Origin: an uncultured Lachnospiraceae bacterium
GTDB lineage: Bacteria > Bacillota > Clostridia > Lachnospirales > Lachnospiraceae
Length of the DNA: 53,493 nucleotides
Assembly (NCBI GenBank): GCA_934339135.1
Contig: CAKRHP010000019.1
Span: forward strand, 1 to 53,493
Direction of reading: 5' to 3'
A program made the translations under genes and the position numbers. The stretch's first letter is position 1. Each line of letters opens with the position of its first letter. Below are positions 9,378 to 18,186 of the stretch, one piece after another. The notes below the pieces were generated by a model. That model was not told the origin of the DNA. It did no database searches and saw only the letters and a list, made by a program, of their open reading frames with translations.

Positions 9378-9405
9378 TGTGTTATATCTCTGTTTATGAT
9401 ATACT
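9377..9405 (+). promoter_or_regulatory. promoter of carbamate kinase gene
   Basis: TTGTGT (9377-9382), 17 bp, TATACT (9400-9405), about 110 bases before the start codon. The -35 is embedded in the tail of the glnN terminator, so the two genes are separate transcription units placed back to back. Confidence 0.65.
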
Positions 9406-9513
9406 TAAAGTTATCAATGCAGATGTTTTTGTTCGTACATATATCTGTTTATCATTGGATAGGAAGCATCTGGATTTTGGAGTTATCAAATAATACTTAT
9501 GGAGGTATCCAAC

Positions 9514-10452
9514 ATGAATAATAAAAAAATCGTTGTTGCTCTGGGACATAATGCCCTCGGCAGCACTTTTCCGGAGCAGAAAGCTGCCGTTAAAAAAGCG
9601 GCTGCTGCAATTGCCGACCTGATCGAAGCCAAATATCAGGTCGTGATCACACACAGCAACGGACCACAGGTGGGTATGATCCACGCTGCCATGACAGAAT
9701 ACTCTCTCCTGGAACCGGACAACACCGTTGCACCAATGTCCATCTGCAGTGCCATGAGCCAGGGTTATATCGGCTATGATCTACAGAACGAGCTCCGTAC
9801 AGAGCTTTTAAACCGCGGCATCTATAAGCCTGTCACCACCCTGATCACACAGGTTCGTGTCGATCCGTTTGACGCTGCATTCAGCCAGCCTTCCAAAGTT
9901 ATCGGACGTTATATGACAGAGGAAGAGGCAAAAGCCGAGCAAAAGAAAAACAACCATGTCATTAAGGATGGAGACAAGGGCTATCGCCGTATCATTGCTG
10001 CTCCACGTCCAATGGAGATTTACGAACTGGATGCCATCAAGGCTCTTCTGGATGCCGATCAGATTGTCATTGCCTGCGGCGGTGGCGGAATCCCTGTTCT
10101 GCAGCAGGGAACCCGTCTGAAGGGTGCCAGTGCAGTCATTGAGAAGGATCTGACCAGTGCCTGCCTTGCAGAGGGAATTCAGGCAGATATGCTGCTTCTG
10201 CTCACCGGCGTAGAGAAGGTTGCATTAAACTTCAACACTCCACAGGAGACACCGTTAGATCATCTGTCAGTTGAGGAAGCCACCAAATATATCGAGGATG
10301 GCCAGTTTACCACAGGTGCTATGCTTCCTAAGATTGAAGCTGCTGTTTCTTTCGCCTCCTCCTCTCCTGCCCACAAGTCCGTGATCACCGATCTGGATAC
10401 GGCTTTGGACGGCGTTACAGGAAAGACCGGTACTCTGATCACAGCGGATTAA
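9514..10452 (+). CDS. arcC: carbamate kinase
   Basis: It interconverts carbamoyl phosphate + ADP and carbamate + ATP. The 312-residue length is standard. Visible signatures are the N-terminal phosphate loop (IVVALGHNALG; the usual second Gly is His here), HSNGPQVG, the nucleotide-binding ACGGGGIPV and LLTGVEKVALNF. ATG 9514 has GGAGG 8 bases upstream; an earlier in-frame ATG at 9499 has none. No arcA or arcB is beside it. The window instead places it near glnN and carAB, so it may consume carbamoyl phosphate from another catabolic route or exchange it with the CarAB pool. Confidence 0.95.
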   Translation: MNNKKIVVALGHNALGSTFPEQKAAVKKAAAAIADLIEAKYQVVITHSNGPQVGMIHAAMTEYSLLEPDNTVAPMSICSAMSQGYIGYDLQNELRTELLNRGIYKPVTTLITQVRVDPFDAAFSQPSKVIGRYMTEEEAKAEQKKNNHVIKDGDKGYRRIIAAPRPMEIYELDAIKALLDADQIVIACGGGGIPVLQQGTRLKGASAVIEKDLTSACLAEGIQADMLLLLTGVEKVALNFNTPQETPLDHLSVEEATKYIEDGQFTTGAMLPKIEAAVSFASSSPAHKSVITDLDTALDGVTGKTGTLITAD

Positions 10453-10491
10453 GGTACAACATGACTAAAAAATAAAATAATATAAGGTAAT

Positions 10492-10541
10492 AAAACAACA
10501 GGTCATATATCGCAATAAAATGATATACGACCTGTTGTTTT
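10492..10541 (+). terminator. carbamate kinase terminator
   Basis: Thirteen-base perfect arms, AAAACAACAGGTC (10492-10504) and GACCTGTTGTTTT (10529-10541), plus inner TATATC/GATATA. The A-rich and T-rich ends let it work in both directions. Confidence 0.9.
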
Positions 10542-10779
10542 ATCCATCCGATGATAAATAAAAATATTAGCCTCATCTGAAAATCTTCATATAGTACTAA
10601 CAATCCACTTCTCATTTCGTAGATAATTTCTATTCATTCTGCAAACACATTTTGATATCTATTTTTAGATTTGTGCATATATTGTAGTAACCGTGTGCAA
10701 AAACATATATTCTGTATAGTATAATATTGATTATTGGTATATAATGGTGGTATATATTACTAATCGGAGGATATCGTTT
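10542..10779. other. AT-rich intergenic region before DUF3990 gene
   Basis: This stretch is much richer in A and T than the flanking genes. A possible -10 TATAAT lies at 10720-10725 (with TATAGT at 10715), but no convincing -35 is placed 17 bp ahead. No other element is seen. Confidence 0.5.
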
Positions 10780-11370
10780 TTGTTAACCGTATATCATGGA
10801 ACAATAACAAGCTGCGCAAAAAATATTATCGAACACGGAATTATTCTGAAAAAAGGAAAACGTAAAGTAGATTTTGGGCAAGGCTTTTACACTACCAAAT
10901 CATCGAAATTTGCAAAATCAACAGCTAAAAATAAAGCCCAAAAAACAAATTTACATTATGGTCGTGAAATTGTAAAACCTGTTGTATTAAAGTTTTACGT
11001 CGACGAATCAATATTGAACACTCTCAATGTGCTTCAATTTAACACTGAAGATATTTGTTGGGCTCAATTCATAATAAATAATCGAAATGGTTTTGATTAT
11101 ATGAATAATGTAGGTACGCACTTTCATAATATAAAGCACAAATATGATGTCGTAATTGGTGCAATAGCAGATAATCAAATCTCTTTATTGGCAAAAAATT
11201 TAGATATAATGCACTCCAAAGTAGATGTCTCTGATTTGTCTTATATGAAATATTCATATCGAACAAATCAGATCTCTTTTCATACTGAAAAAAGTTTATC
11301 TTGTTTGCAATTAATAAATTGTGATATAATATTACCAAACAAAAAGAAAGGAGATGTCACAAATGAATAG
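10780..11370 (+). CDS. DUF3990 protein, putative ADP-ribosyltransferase-like toxin
   Basis: This 196-residue protein matches DUF3990, a family related to ADP-ribosyltransferase folds: the start LTVYHGT, then DFGQGFYTT near residue 41, and YDVVIGAIADN near 126. In this fold the His of YHGT and the Tyr of GFYTT would line the NAD pocket; activity is inferred. TTG 10780 is chosen because CGGAGG lies 9 bases upstream and family members begin a few residues before YHG; ATG 10744 in frame lacks a binding site. It overlaps the DUF3791 gene by 8 bases, a toxin-antitoxin-like arrangement. Base composition is far more AT-rich than neighbours, suggesting transfer. Confidence 0.8.
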   Translation: MLTVYHGTITSCAKNIIEHGIILKKGKRKVDFGQGFYTTKSSKFAKSTAKNKAQKTNLHYGREIVKPVVLKFYVDESILNTLNVLQFNTEDICWAQFIINNRNGFDYMNNVGTHFHNIKHKYDVVIGAIADNQISLLAKNLDIMHSKVDVSDLSYMKYSYRTNQISFHTEKSLSCLQLINCDIILPNKKKGDVTNE

Positions 11371-11578
11371 ATTAGATATAGAAAAATTTCAATTCATGTT
11401 AGTGGAAGAACTGGTTATGGATTATAACATATCAGAATTAGAAGCACAACGAATAATAGCTAAATCTACCGTCAACAAAATGCTAAAAACTTCTCCTGAA
11501 TTTATAATGCATTACTCAATTGAAGATAATGCGGAAGAAATATGGAATGAGCATATTGGAATACCATTGGAAATGTGA
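11363..11578 (+). CDS. DUF3791 family protein, putative antitoxin partner
   Basis: This 71-residue, probably all-helical protein matches DUF3791, frequently found beside DUF3990. It is small, acidic at the C-terminus (IEDNAEEIWNEHIG), and begins inside the end of the preceding gene with AGGAG 9 bases upstream of ATG 11363, so it is translationally coupled. An antitoxin role is inference from pairing and size; no DNA-binding motif is obvious. Confidence 0.75.
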   Translation: MNRLDIEKFQFMLVEELVMDYNISELEAQRIIAKSTVNKMLKTSPEFIMHYSIEDNAEEIWNEHIGIPLEM

Positions 11579-11680
11579 TTATTCTCAACTTCTTGCGCAA
11601 TTATAAATATCTGAAAATTTTGAAATAAATCATTGATGTATTCCAAAGACTTCTATTTCAAACAACAGATATAAAAGTAT

Positions 11681-11723
11681 AAAAACAGGGAGCATTTCTA
11701 ACAGAATGTGCTCCCTGTTTTTT
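11681..11723. terminator. bidirectional terminator between DUF3791 gene and carB
   Basis: AAAACAGGGAGCA and TGCTCCCTGTTTT arms with an inner TTCT/AGAA pair, A-run before and T-run after. It serves the plus-strand pair and the convergent minus-strand carB. Confidence 0.9.
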
Positions 11724-11758
11724 CTTTATATTTATTCTCTTATTGTCTTATCTATCTT

Positions 11759-14700
11759 CTAATTCGCATAAGAACCACTCTTAGAGATTGTTGCCACATC
11801 CACAATAGAAAGATGCTGCTTATCGGCATTCTCCAGGCTGGTGAGAAGTGCATTGGCGGTGTCCAGAGAAGTTAATACATTGACACCTGTCTCAATGGCG
11901 GTACGGCGGATCAGGAAACCATCCTTCATCTTGTCGCCATGGGTCGGTGTATCAATCACCAGATCGATCTGATGCTCCAGAAGCAGATCCATCAGAGTCG
12001 GCGCCTCCTCGTTGATACGGTTGACCGGAATGGCAAGCACACCGTTCTCATTTAATACACGGGAGGTATTTCTTGTTGCAAAGATTTCATAACCCAGTGC
12101 CTTGAAACGCTTTGCTACACCAACTGCCTCCAGCTTATCGGAATCCTTCACGGAAATGATCATCTTCTTATGCTTTGGAAGGTTGACTCCGGCACCTAAG
12201 AATGCTTTATAAAGTGCTTCATCAAAGGTCTTGGCGATACCAAGACACTCACCGGTAGACTTCATCTCCGGTCCCAGAGAAATCTCTGCTCCACGAAGCT
12301 TCTCGAAGGAGAATACCGGCATCTTGATGGCCAGATAGCCTGCATCCGGTGCAAGCCCCGGCTCAAAGCCCAGGTCACGGATCTTGGCTCCGAGGATCAC
12401 ACGGGAAGCCAGATCAACGATCGGGATACCTGTTACTTTACTGATATATGGTACGGTACGGCTGGAACGAGGATTTACCTCGATCACATAAACCTCATCC
12501 TGATATACGATAAACTGAATGTTGATCAGACCAATGACGTGAAGGGAACGTGCCAGCTTGCCGGTATAATCCACCAGAACACGCTTGATCTTGTCGGAGA
12601 TTGTCTGTGCCGGATATACGGAAATACTGTCACCGGAATGGATACCGGCTCTCTCAATATGCTCCATAATACCTGGGATCAGAATATCCTCGCCGTCACA
12701 TACGGCATCCACCTCAATCTCCTTACCCATCAGGTATTTATCGATCAGGATCGGATGCTCCTGATGATAACGGTTAATGACTGCCATAAACTCTACAATA
12801 TCCTGGTCACGGACAGCAATCTGCATTCCCTGTCCACCCAGCACATAAGAAGGACGGATCAGTACCGGATAACCAAGCTCGTTGGCAACCTTTAATGCTT
12901 CCTCCGTAGTAAATACGGTATCTCCCTTCGCTCTCGGGATACAGCACTCCTCCAGGATCTCGTCAAACAGTTCACGATCCTCGGCAGCATCAACATTCTC
13001 AGCACTTGTACCAAGGATCTTCACGCCCATCTTGATCAGGGATTCTGTCAGGTTGATGGCTGTCTGTCCGCCAAACTGTACTACAGCACCGTCCGGCTTC
13101 TCCAGACGAACGATATTCTCTACATCCTCCGGTGTCAACGGCTCAAAATACAGCTTATCGGCAATATCAAAGTCTGTACTTACCGTCTCCGGGTTGTTAT
13201 TTACAATAATGGTCTCATAGCCCTCCTGCTTCAGCGCCCATACACTGTGCACAGAGCAGTAGTCAAACTCGATACCCTGTCCAATACGGATCGGGCCGGA
13301 ACCCAGTACCATGATCTTTTTGCGGCCACTTGTCTCTTCCACCTCATTGGTTCCATCAAAACATCCATAATAATACGGTGTCTCTGACGCAAACTCTGCA
13401 GCACAGGTATCTACCATTTTGAAAGCAGCGGTAATTCCGTACTCATAGCGAAGCTGCTTTACCTCTTCCTCGGTCTTGCCGGTCCAGCGTGCGATCACGT
13501 TGTCCGGGAATTCCATTCTCTTCGCTTCCTTCATAAGCTCTTTGTCAATGTTGCCATTGCAGCCTTTGAGCTTCTTTTCCATTTCTACCAAAATAGCGAT
13601 TTTGTCAATAAACCACTCATCAATCTTAGTGATCTCATGAATCTTGTCATAGGAGGCAATACCTCGGCGAAGGATCTCTGCGATCAGATAGATACGACGG
13701 TCATCGACGATATCCAGCTTATCCAGTACATCCTCATCAGACATTCCATCGTAGTCGCCGGTCTCCAGACAATCGACATGCTGTGCCAGAGAACGGATCG
13801 CTTTCATCAGACCGCCCTCAAAATTGGTACAGATACTCATAACCTCACCGGTTGCCTTCATCTGCGTGGTCAGAGTACGCTTTGCATTGATAAATTTATC
13901 AAACGGAAGTCTTGGTATCTTAACAACACAGTAATCCAATGCCGGCTCAAAGCTTGCATAGGTCTTGCCGGTAACGGCATTTGGAATCTCATCCAGAGTA
14001 TATCCCAGTGCGATCTTTGCTGCCACCTTGGCGATTGGATATCCGGTTGCCTTGGAAGCCAGTGCAGAAGAACGGCTCACACGAGGGTTTACCTCGATCA
14101 CACAGTATTCAAAGGATGTCGGATGAAGTGCAAACTGTACGTTACATCCACCGGTCACTCCCAGCTCGCTGATGATCTTGAGTGCAGAAGAACGAAGCAT
14201 CTGGTACTCCTTATCGGACAAGGTCTGGGATGGTGCCACAACGATACTGTCACCGGTATGAACACCAACCGGATCCAGGTTCTCCATATTACATACGGTA
14301 ATGCAGTTTCCGTTGCTGTCACGCATTACCTCATACTCGATCTCTTTCCATCCGGCAATACATCTCTCCACAAGAACCTGACCCACACGGGAAAGACGAA
14401 GACCATTGGAAAGGATCTCCTCCAGCTCTTCCTGATCATGGGCAATTCCACCGCCGGAACCACCAAGGGTATAGGCCGGACGCAGAACTACCGGATAACC
14501 GATCTTTTCTGCAAAAGCCACACCATCCTCGATATTCTCTACCAGCTCAGAAGGAGCACATGGCTCTCCGATCCGCTCCATCAGATCCTTAAACTCCTGA
14601 CGTCCCTCTGCATTACGGATTGTTTCTGCTGTTGTTCCCAGAAGCTTTACATTATGACTGTCCAAAAATCCGGACTCCGCAAGCTCCATACCAAGGTTCA

Positions 14701-14986
14701 GACCAGCCTGTCCACCCATGTTCGGAAGAAGACTGTCCGGTTTTTCTACCTCAATGATGTGCTGGAGTACTCCAACCGTCAATGGCTCAATATATACCTT
14801 ATCCGCAATATCTTTGTCCGTCATGATTGTTGCAGGATTGGAGTTGACAAGGATAACCTCCATTCCCTCTTCCTTCAGAGAACGGCATGCCTGTGTTCCC
14901 GCATAGTCAAACTCGGCTGCCTGTCCGATAACGATCGGACCGGAACCAATTACCAATACACGTTTAATTCCCTCTAATTTTGGCAT
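11759..14986 (-). CDS. carB: carbamoyl-phosphate synthase large subunit
   Basis: It makes carbamoyl phosphate from bicarbonate, ammonia (channelled from CarA) and two ATP, for pyrimidine and arginine synthesis. The 1075-residue length is normal. Two homologous ATP-grasp halves are visible: KRVLVIGSGPIVIGQAAEFDYAGTQ at the start and KIMVLGSGPIRIGQGIEFDYCSVH near 560, each with its GGSGGGIA or GGQGMQIA loop. The C-terminal allosteric MGS-like domain begins near 935 (KMIISVKDSDK). Its ATG overlaps the carA stop by one base (TAATG). It ends the operon begun by the GS-like and ANTAR genes. Confidence 0.97.
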   Translation of the reverse strand: MPKLEGIKRVLVIGSGPIVIGQAAEFDYAGTQACRSLKEEGMEVILVNSNPATIMTDKDIADKVYIEPLTVGVLQHIIEVEKPDSLLPNMGGQAGLNLGMELAESGFLDSHNVKLLGTTAETIRNAEGRQEFKDLMERIGEPCAPSELVENIEDGVAFAEKIGYPVVLRPAYTLGGSGGGIAHDQEELEEILSNGLRLSRVGQVLVERCIAGWKEIEYEVMRDSNGNCITVCNMENLDPVGVHTGDSIVVAPSQTLSDKEYQMLRSSALKIISELGVTGGCNVQFALHPTSFEYCVIEVNPRVSRSSALASKATGYPIAKVAAKIALGYTLDEIPNAVTGKTYASFEPALDYCVVKIPRLPFDKFINAKRTLTTQMKATGEVMSICTNFEGGLMKAIRSLAQHVDCLETGDYDGMSDEDVLDKLDIVDDRRIYLIAEILRRGIASYDKIHEITKIDEWFIDKIAILVEMEKKLKGCNGNIDKELMKEAKRMEFPDNVIARWTGKTEEEVKQLRYEYGITAAFKMVDTCAAEFASETPYYYGCFDGTNEVEETSGRKKIMVLGSGPIRIGQGIEFDYCSVHSVWALKQEGYETIIVNNNPETVSTDFDIADKLYFEPLTPEDVENIVRLEKPDGAVVQFGGQTAINLTESLIKMGVKILGTSAENVDAAEDRELFDEILEECCIPRAKGDTVFTTEEALKVANELGYPVLIRPSYVLGGQGMQIAVRDQDIVEFMAVINRYHQEHPILIDKYLMGKEIEVDAVCDGEDILIPGIMEHIERAGIHSGDSISVYPAQTISDKIKRVLVDYTGKLARSLHVIGLINIQFIVYQDEVYVIEVNPRSSRTVPYISKVTGIPIVDLASRVILGAKIRDLGFEPGLAPDAGYLAIKMPVFSFEKLRGAEISLGPEMKSTGECLGIAKTFDEALYKAFLGAGVNLPKHKKMIISVKDSDKLEAVGVAKRFKALGYEIFATRNTSRVLNENGVLAIPVNRINEEAPTLMDLLLEHQIDLVIDTPTHGDKMKDGFLIRRTAIETGVNVLTSLDTANALLTSLENADKQHLSIVDVATISKSGSYAN

Positions 14987-16086
14987 TACTGATTACCTCC
15001 CATCATTTTGATAAACTCCTCAAACAGTACCTCTGAATCCTTTGGACCTGCATTTGCCTCCGGATGGAACTGCACGGTCTTCACCGTCTTTCCAATATAT
15101 TCCAGACCCTCGATGGTCTTGTCATTCACATTGATAAACCATGGCTTTGCCTTTGTGTCGTCCAGGCTATCACCGTCCACCACGTATCCGTGGTTCTGGG
15201 AAGAAATATAAACTCTCCTGGTATGAAGATCCATCACCGGATGGTTTGCTCCACGATGACCATATTTCATCTTATATGTCTTAAAGCCGTGAGCCAGTGC
15301 CATCAGCTGATGACCAAGACAGATTGCAAAGATCGGAATGCCTGATTCTGACAGCTTGCGGATCTCCTCAATGATCTCCACGCACTCAGCCGGATCTCCC
15401 GGTCCATTTGTGATCATAATGCCGTCCGGCTTTGCTGCGATCACGTCCTCTGCCTTGAAATCACAAGGATATACATCTACCTCGCAGCCTCTGTTTAACA
15501 GACAGCGGATAATATTATTTTTGGTTCCCACATCGATCACAGCCACCTTAAATCTGGTCTCTGCTTTTTTCGAACCGAGATCACCCGGCTTGAAGGACTC
15601 CTTCTGGTTTCGTGACACCTTCTGTACCACGCCGGTCACGGTATATTCCTTTAACTTCAGAAGAATCTCGTCCAGATTATAATTCTCGTTGGTGGTGATC
15701 ATTCCGTTCATGGTACCCTTTTCCCGGAGGATCTTGGTAAGTGCTCTGGTATCAATACCGTAGATGCCCGGAATATCCTGATCCTCCAGAAACTTCTGTA
15801 ACGTATCCTCACATCGGAAATTGCTTGGCATACGGGAAATTTCTCTGGTGATAAAACCGTCCGGCCATCCCTTCCGAGACTCCATATCGGCATAAGTAAC
15901 TCCGTAATTGCCGATCAGCGGATACGTCATGGTAACTGCCTGTCCCGCATAGCTTGGATCTGTCAGAACCTCCAGATATCCTGTCATAGATGTATTAAAT
16001 ACGATCTCGCTGATCACATCCTTCTGCGCCCCAACGCTCTTGCCCTCAAATACTGTTCCATCCTCTAAAATAAGAAACGCTTTCAT
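14986..16086 (-). CDS. carA: carbamoyl-phosphate synthase small subunit (glutaminase)
   Basis: It hydrolyses glutamine and passes ammonia to CarB. The 366 residues contain the N-terminal CPSase_sm_chain domain (ILEDGTVFEGKSVGA, NTSMTGYQEV-like NTSMTGYLEV) and a class I glutamine amidotransferase with Cys256 (FAICLGHQ), His341 and Glu343 (QFHPEA). The start codon directly abuts the stop of the ANTAR gene with no gap, so pyrimidine/arginine precursor supply is co-transcribed with a nitrogen regulator pair. Confidence 0.97.
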   Translation of the reverse strand: MKAFLILEDGTVFEGKSVGAQKDVISEIVFNTSMTGYLEVLTDPSYAGQAVTMTYPLIGNYGVTYADMESRKGWPDGFITREISRMPSNFRCEDTLQKFLEDQDIPGIYGIDTRALTKILREKGTMNGMITTNENYNLDEILLKLKEYTVTGVVQKVSRNQKESFKPGDLGSKKAETRFKVAVIDVGTKNNIIRCLLNRGCEVDVYPCDFKAEDVIAAKPDGIMITNGPGDPAECVEIIEEIRKLSESGIPIFAICLGHQLMALAHGFKTYKMKYGHRGANHPVMDLHTRRVYISSQNHGYVVDGDSLDDTKAKPWFINVNDKTIEGLEYIGKTVKTVQFHPEANAGPKDSEVLFEEFIKMMGGNQ

Positions 16087-16647
16087 CTAAATTTCCCATT
16101 CCTTTCCATTTAGTTCTAGTATCATTTCAGCAGTCTCAACTAAATTTGTTGCACTGTCCATGCTTATTTTTTGTATGTATCGGTGTGCTTCCTCTTCTGT
16201 CATCTGATTTCTCTCCATCAACAGCTCTTTCGCTTTGAGTATTGTTCTTTTCTCACCTTCTGACCGTACTTTCGGCTTATTCTTCTGCTTTTTCTTCCAA
16301 CGCCGGTACTGCACCATCATCATTTCCAGAGTATTCAGCAGATCCTGAACCTTGAGTGGCATGGGCAGCGACACAACCTCACTGATATCACTGTCCTCCA
16401 GTTTGGCCGGAGATGCCATCAAAAGCATCTGGAAGCCTTTGGGCAGGTAATCGAGAACCTCCGAAAAATGCATATCCCGGAACCTGTATCCGCATATCAC
16501 CACACCGCCGTCCAACTCATTGACTGCACTGACGATCTGTGCCCCGTTGTCACAAACCAGACTGACATCATACCCGTTTCGAAGCAGAAGTTTTTTAAGA
16601 TTTTTTGCATCATCCATCTTTGGAAATGCAACAATAATATCTGCCAT
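16087..16647 (-). CDS. ANTAR-domain RNA-binding antiterminator with degenerate receiver
   Basis: Residues 1-115 have the alternating pattern of a response-regulator receiver, and residues 130-184 form an ANTAR domain (KAKELLMERNQMTEEEAHRYIQK and AEMIL), which binds RNA hairpins and prevents termination. The receiver lacks every phosphorylation residue: the N-terminal acidic pair is Phe-Pro (AFPKM), the acceptor Asp position in VVICGYRF is Cys/Gly, and the switch Lys is Met (SLPMPLK). It should therefore not be switched by a histidine kinase. It sits 39 bases after a degenerate glutamine synthetase gene and directly before carA. NitR of Clostridium saccharobutylicum, beside glnA, is the closest described case I recall. 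Likely targets are the hairpins before glnN and gltB. Confidence 0.88.
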   Translation of the reverse strand: MADIIVAFPKMDDAKNLKKLLLRNGYDVSLVCDNGAQIVSAVNELDGGVVICGYRFRDMHFSEVLDYLPKGFQMLLMASPAKLEDSDISEVVSLPMPLKVQDLLNTLEMMMVQYRRWKKKQKNKPKVRSEGEKRTILKAKELLMERNQMTEEEAHRYIQKISMDSATNLVETAEMILELNGKEWEI

Positions 16648-16686
16648 AAAAACCTCCTGTGTATCGGTTATTGATCAGCGGTGCTC

Positions 16687-17997
16687 CTATACTGTTCCGA
16701 GATAACGATCCGTTTCCCATCTCGTGACCTGCCTGCAGTATTCTTCCCACTCGGCATCCTTTGTTAAGATTAAATAATTCGATACATGTACTCCCAGCAC
16801 ACCCTGTAGAAACGCATCTTTTTCAAAACGTTTTACCGCTTCATAAAGCGTCCGTGGAAGTTTCTCTCTCCCGGCAAGCTCCTCCTTTGACATTTTATCC
16901 ATACATACCGGCGGCTGCAGGTTTCTCTTGATACCATCCAGACCTGCTGCCAGACAGGCAGCGATCACCAGATATGGATTGGCAGCACCATCCGGGCTCC
17001 GGAGAATGATCCTGCCACCGTCTCCTCCAACCGAGGTCAGACGGATCAGCGGGCTGGAATTGTGTACAGACCAGCTCACCCTCAGTGGTGCCAGAAATCC
17101 CGGCACCAGACGCTTGTAGGAATTGACCAGAGGATTGGTCACCAGAGACATATCTGCAATATGCTCCAGGATACCTGCCATAAATGCATATCCCTCCTTG
17201 CTGACGCCTGCCGGATCATCAGCATCGGTAAAGATATTTTTGCCATTTTTTGATAAAGAAAATGTATAATGTGCTCCGGATCCCTTGGAATCCTTCTTAG
17301 GCTTTGGCATAAAGGTCGCATGAAGACCATGACGTTTTGCCACAGTCCGGATCACCAGCCGGGAGGTCATAATATTGTCTGCCATCGTCAGTGCATTGGT
17401 ATAAGTCATATCCAATACATGCTGTGCCGCCTCATCGGAATGATAGGAAGACTCCGTAGAAATCCCCATATCTGCCAGATAAAGTACCATATCACGTCTG
17501 GCATTTTCTCCGCAATCTGCCGGCCCAACATCAAAATAGCCGCCCTTCTCGCTGGAATTCTGGGTCGGCTCTCCGTTTTCGCCAAGGTCAAATAAGAAAA
17601 ACTCATTCTTAAGGGCAACGTCAAAATCGTATCCCATGTCCTTTGCCTCAGCAATTATTCTTTTTAAAATATAACGGCTGTCACCGTCAAAAGGCGTTCC
17701 ATCGGGTTTCACAATGTCACAGATAAAACGGGCTACCTTTCCATGCTGTGGACGCCATGGAAAAATAACAAACGTATCTAAGTCGGGAATTAAGAATAAT
17801 TCCTCCATATCGCCATCAAAACCATCGATCGCTGCGCAATCAAACTGGCATCTGCCATCCAGGATCTTGTCAATCTGGTCAACAGTGGTTGCCATATTCT
17901 TCAGATTTCCTGCGATGTCTGTAAATTGAAGACGGATAAACTCGATGTCCTCCTCTTCAATCATGTCTAATATGTCATCTCTGGTATACTTTGCCAC
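16687..17997 (-). CDS. glutamine synthetase I-like protein, predicted inactive
   Basis: This 436-residue protein aligns end to end with Bacillus GlnA (MAKYTRDDI..IRLQFTDIAG, TFVIFPW, GKVARFICDI, RHGLHATFMPKP, NSYKRLVPG). Catalytic positions have gone: the metal Glu of GPEPEFF is Lys130, the two Glu of SHHEVAPGQHE are Ser187 and Val194, the flap Glu of VPGYEAP is Leu302, Arg of NRSP is Ser314, and the Glu of TRVEVRS is Ile331. Glu132 and His243 remain. It is unlikely to make glutamine. GTG 17997 has AGGAGG 7 bases upstream. It heads an operon with the ANTAR gene and carAB. In Bacillus, GS itself controls nitrogen regulators, so a sensor role is plausible but inferred. Confidence 0.9.
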   Translation of the reverse strand: MAKYTRDDILDMIEEEDIEFIRLQFTDIAGNLKNMATTVDQIDKILDGRCQFDCAAIDGFDGDMEELFLIPDLDTFVIFPWRPQHGKVARFICDIVKPDGTPFDGDSRYILKRIIAEAKDMGYDFDVALKNEFFLFDLGENGEPTQNSSEKGGYFDVGPADCGENARRDMVLYLADMGISTESSYHSDEAAQHVLDMTYTNALTMADNIMTSRLVIRTVAKRHGLHATFMPKPKKDSKGSGAHYTFSLSKNGKNIFTDADDPAGVSKEGYAFMAGILEHIADMSLVTNPLVNSYKRLVPGFLAPLRVSWSVHNSSPLIRLTSVGGDGGRIILRSPDGAANPYLVIAACLAAGLDGIKRNLQPPVCMDKMSKEELAGREKLPRTLYEAVKRFEKDAFLQGVLGVHVSNYLILTKDAEWEEYCRQVTRWETDRYLGTV

Positions 17998-18058
17998 GCT
18001 GCATCCTCCTATTCGCCATGATAATTCATCGTTCCTATTGTATCAACGCATTCTCTTT

Positions 18059-18087
18059 ATTATATATCGTATGAGTAGGGATGTCAA
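18059..18087 (-). promoter_or_regulatory. consensus promoter of the GS-like/ANTAR/carAB operon
   Basis: Minus-strand TTGACA (18082-18087), 17 bp, TATAAT (18059-18064): a perfect sigma-A match, 60 bases before the GTG start. The short leader contains no terminator or hexaloop hairpin, so this operon appears strongly and constitutively transcribed, unlike glnN and gltB. Confidence 0.85.
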
Positions 18088-18155
18088 AGAGTATTTTTTA
18101 GTTTATATGATTTAAATCCATTCTATTGTTCATTTTGTATCCACCATCATTTTAT

Positions 18156-18186
18156 ATAAATTGTGCAGACGGTCTGCACAATTTAT
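18156..18186. repeat. 31-bp palindrome upstream of the GS-like operon
   Basis: Fifteen-base perfect arms (18156-18170 and 18172-18186, core TTGTGCAGAC/GTCTGCACAA) around a single G, about 70 bp upstream of the operon's -35. There is no T-run, so it is not a terminator; an operator or mobile-element relic are options. Confidence 0.7.

Noticed and set aside
13637..14977. 446-codon plus-strand frame opposite carB
   Set aside because: It is the antisense shadow of a strongly conserved gene, with Cys/His/Leu-rich nonsense composition.
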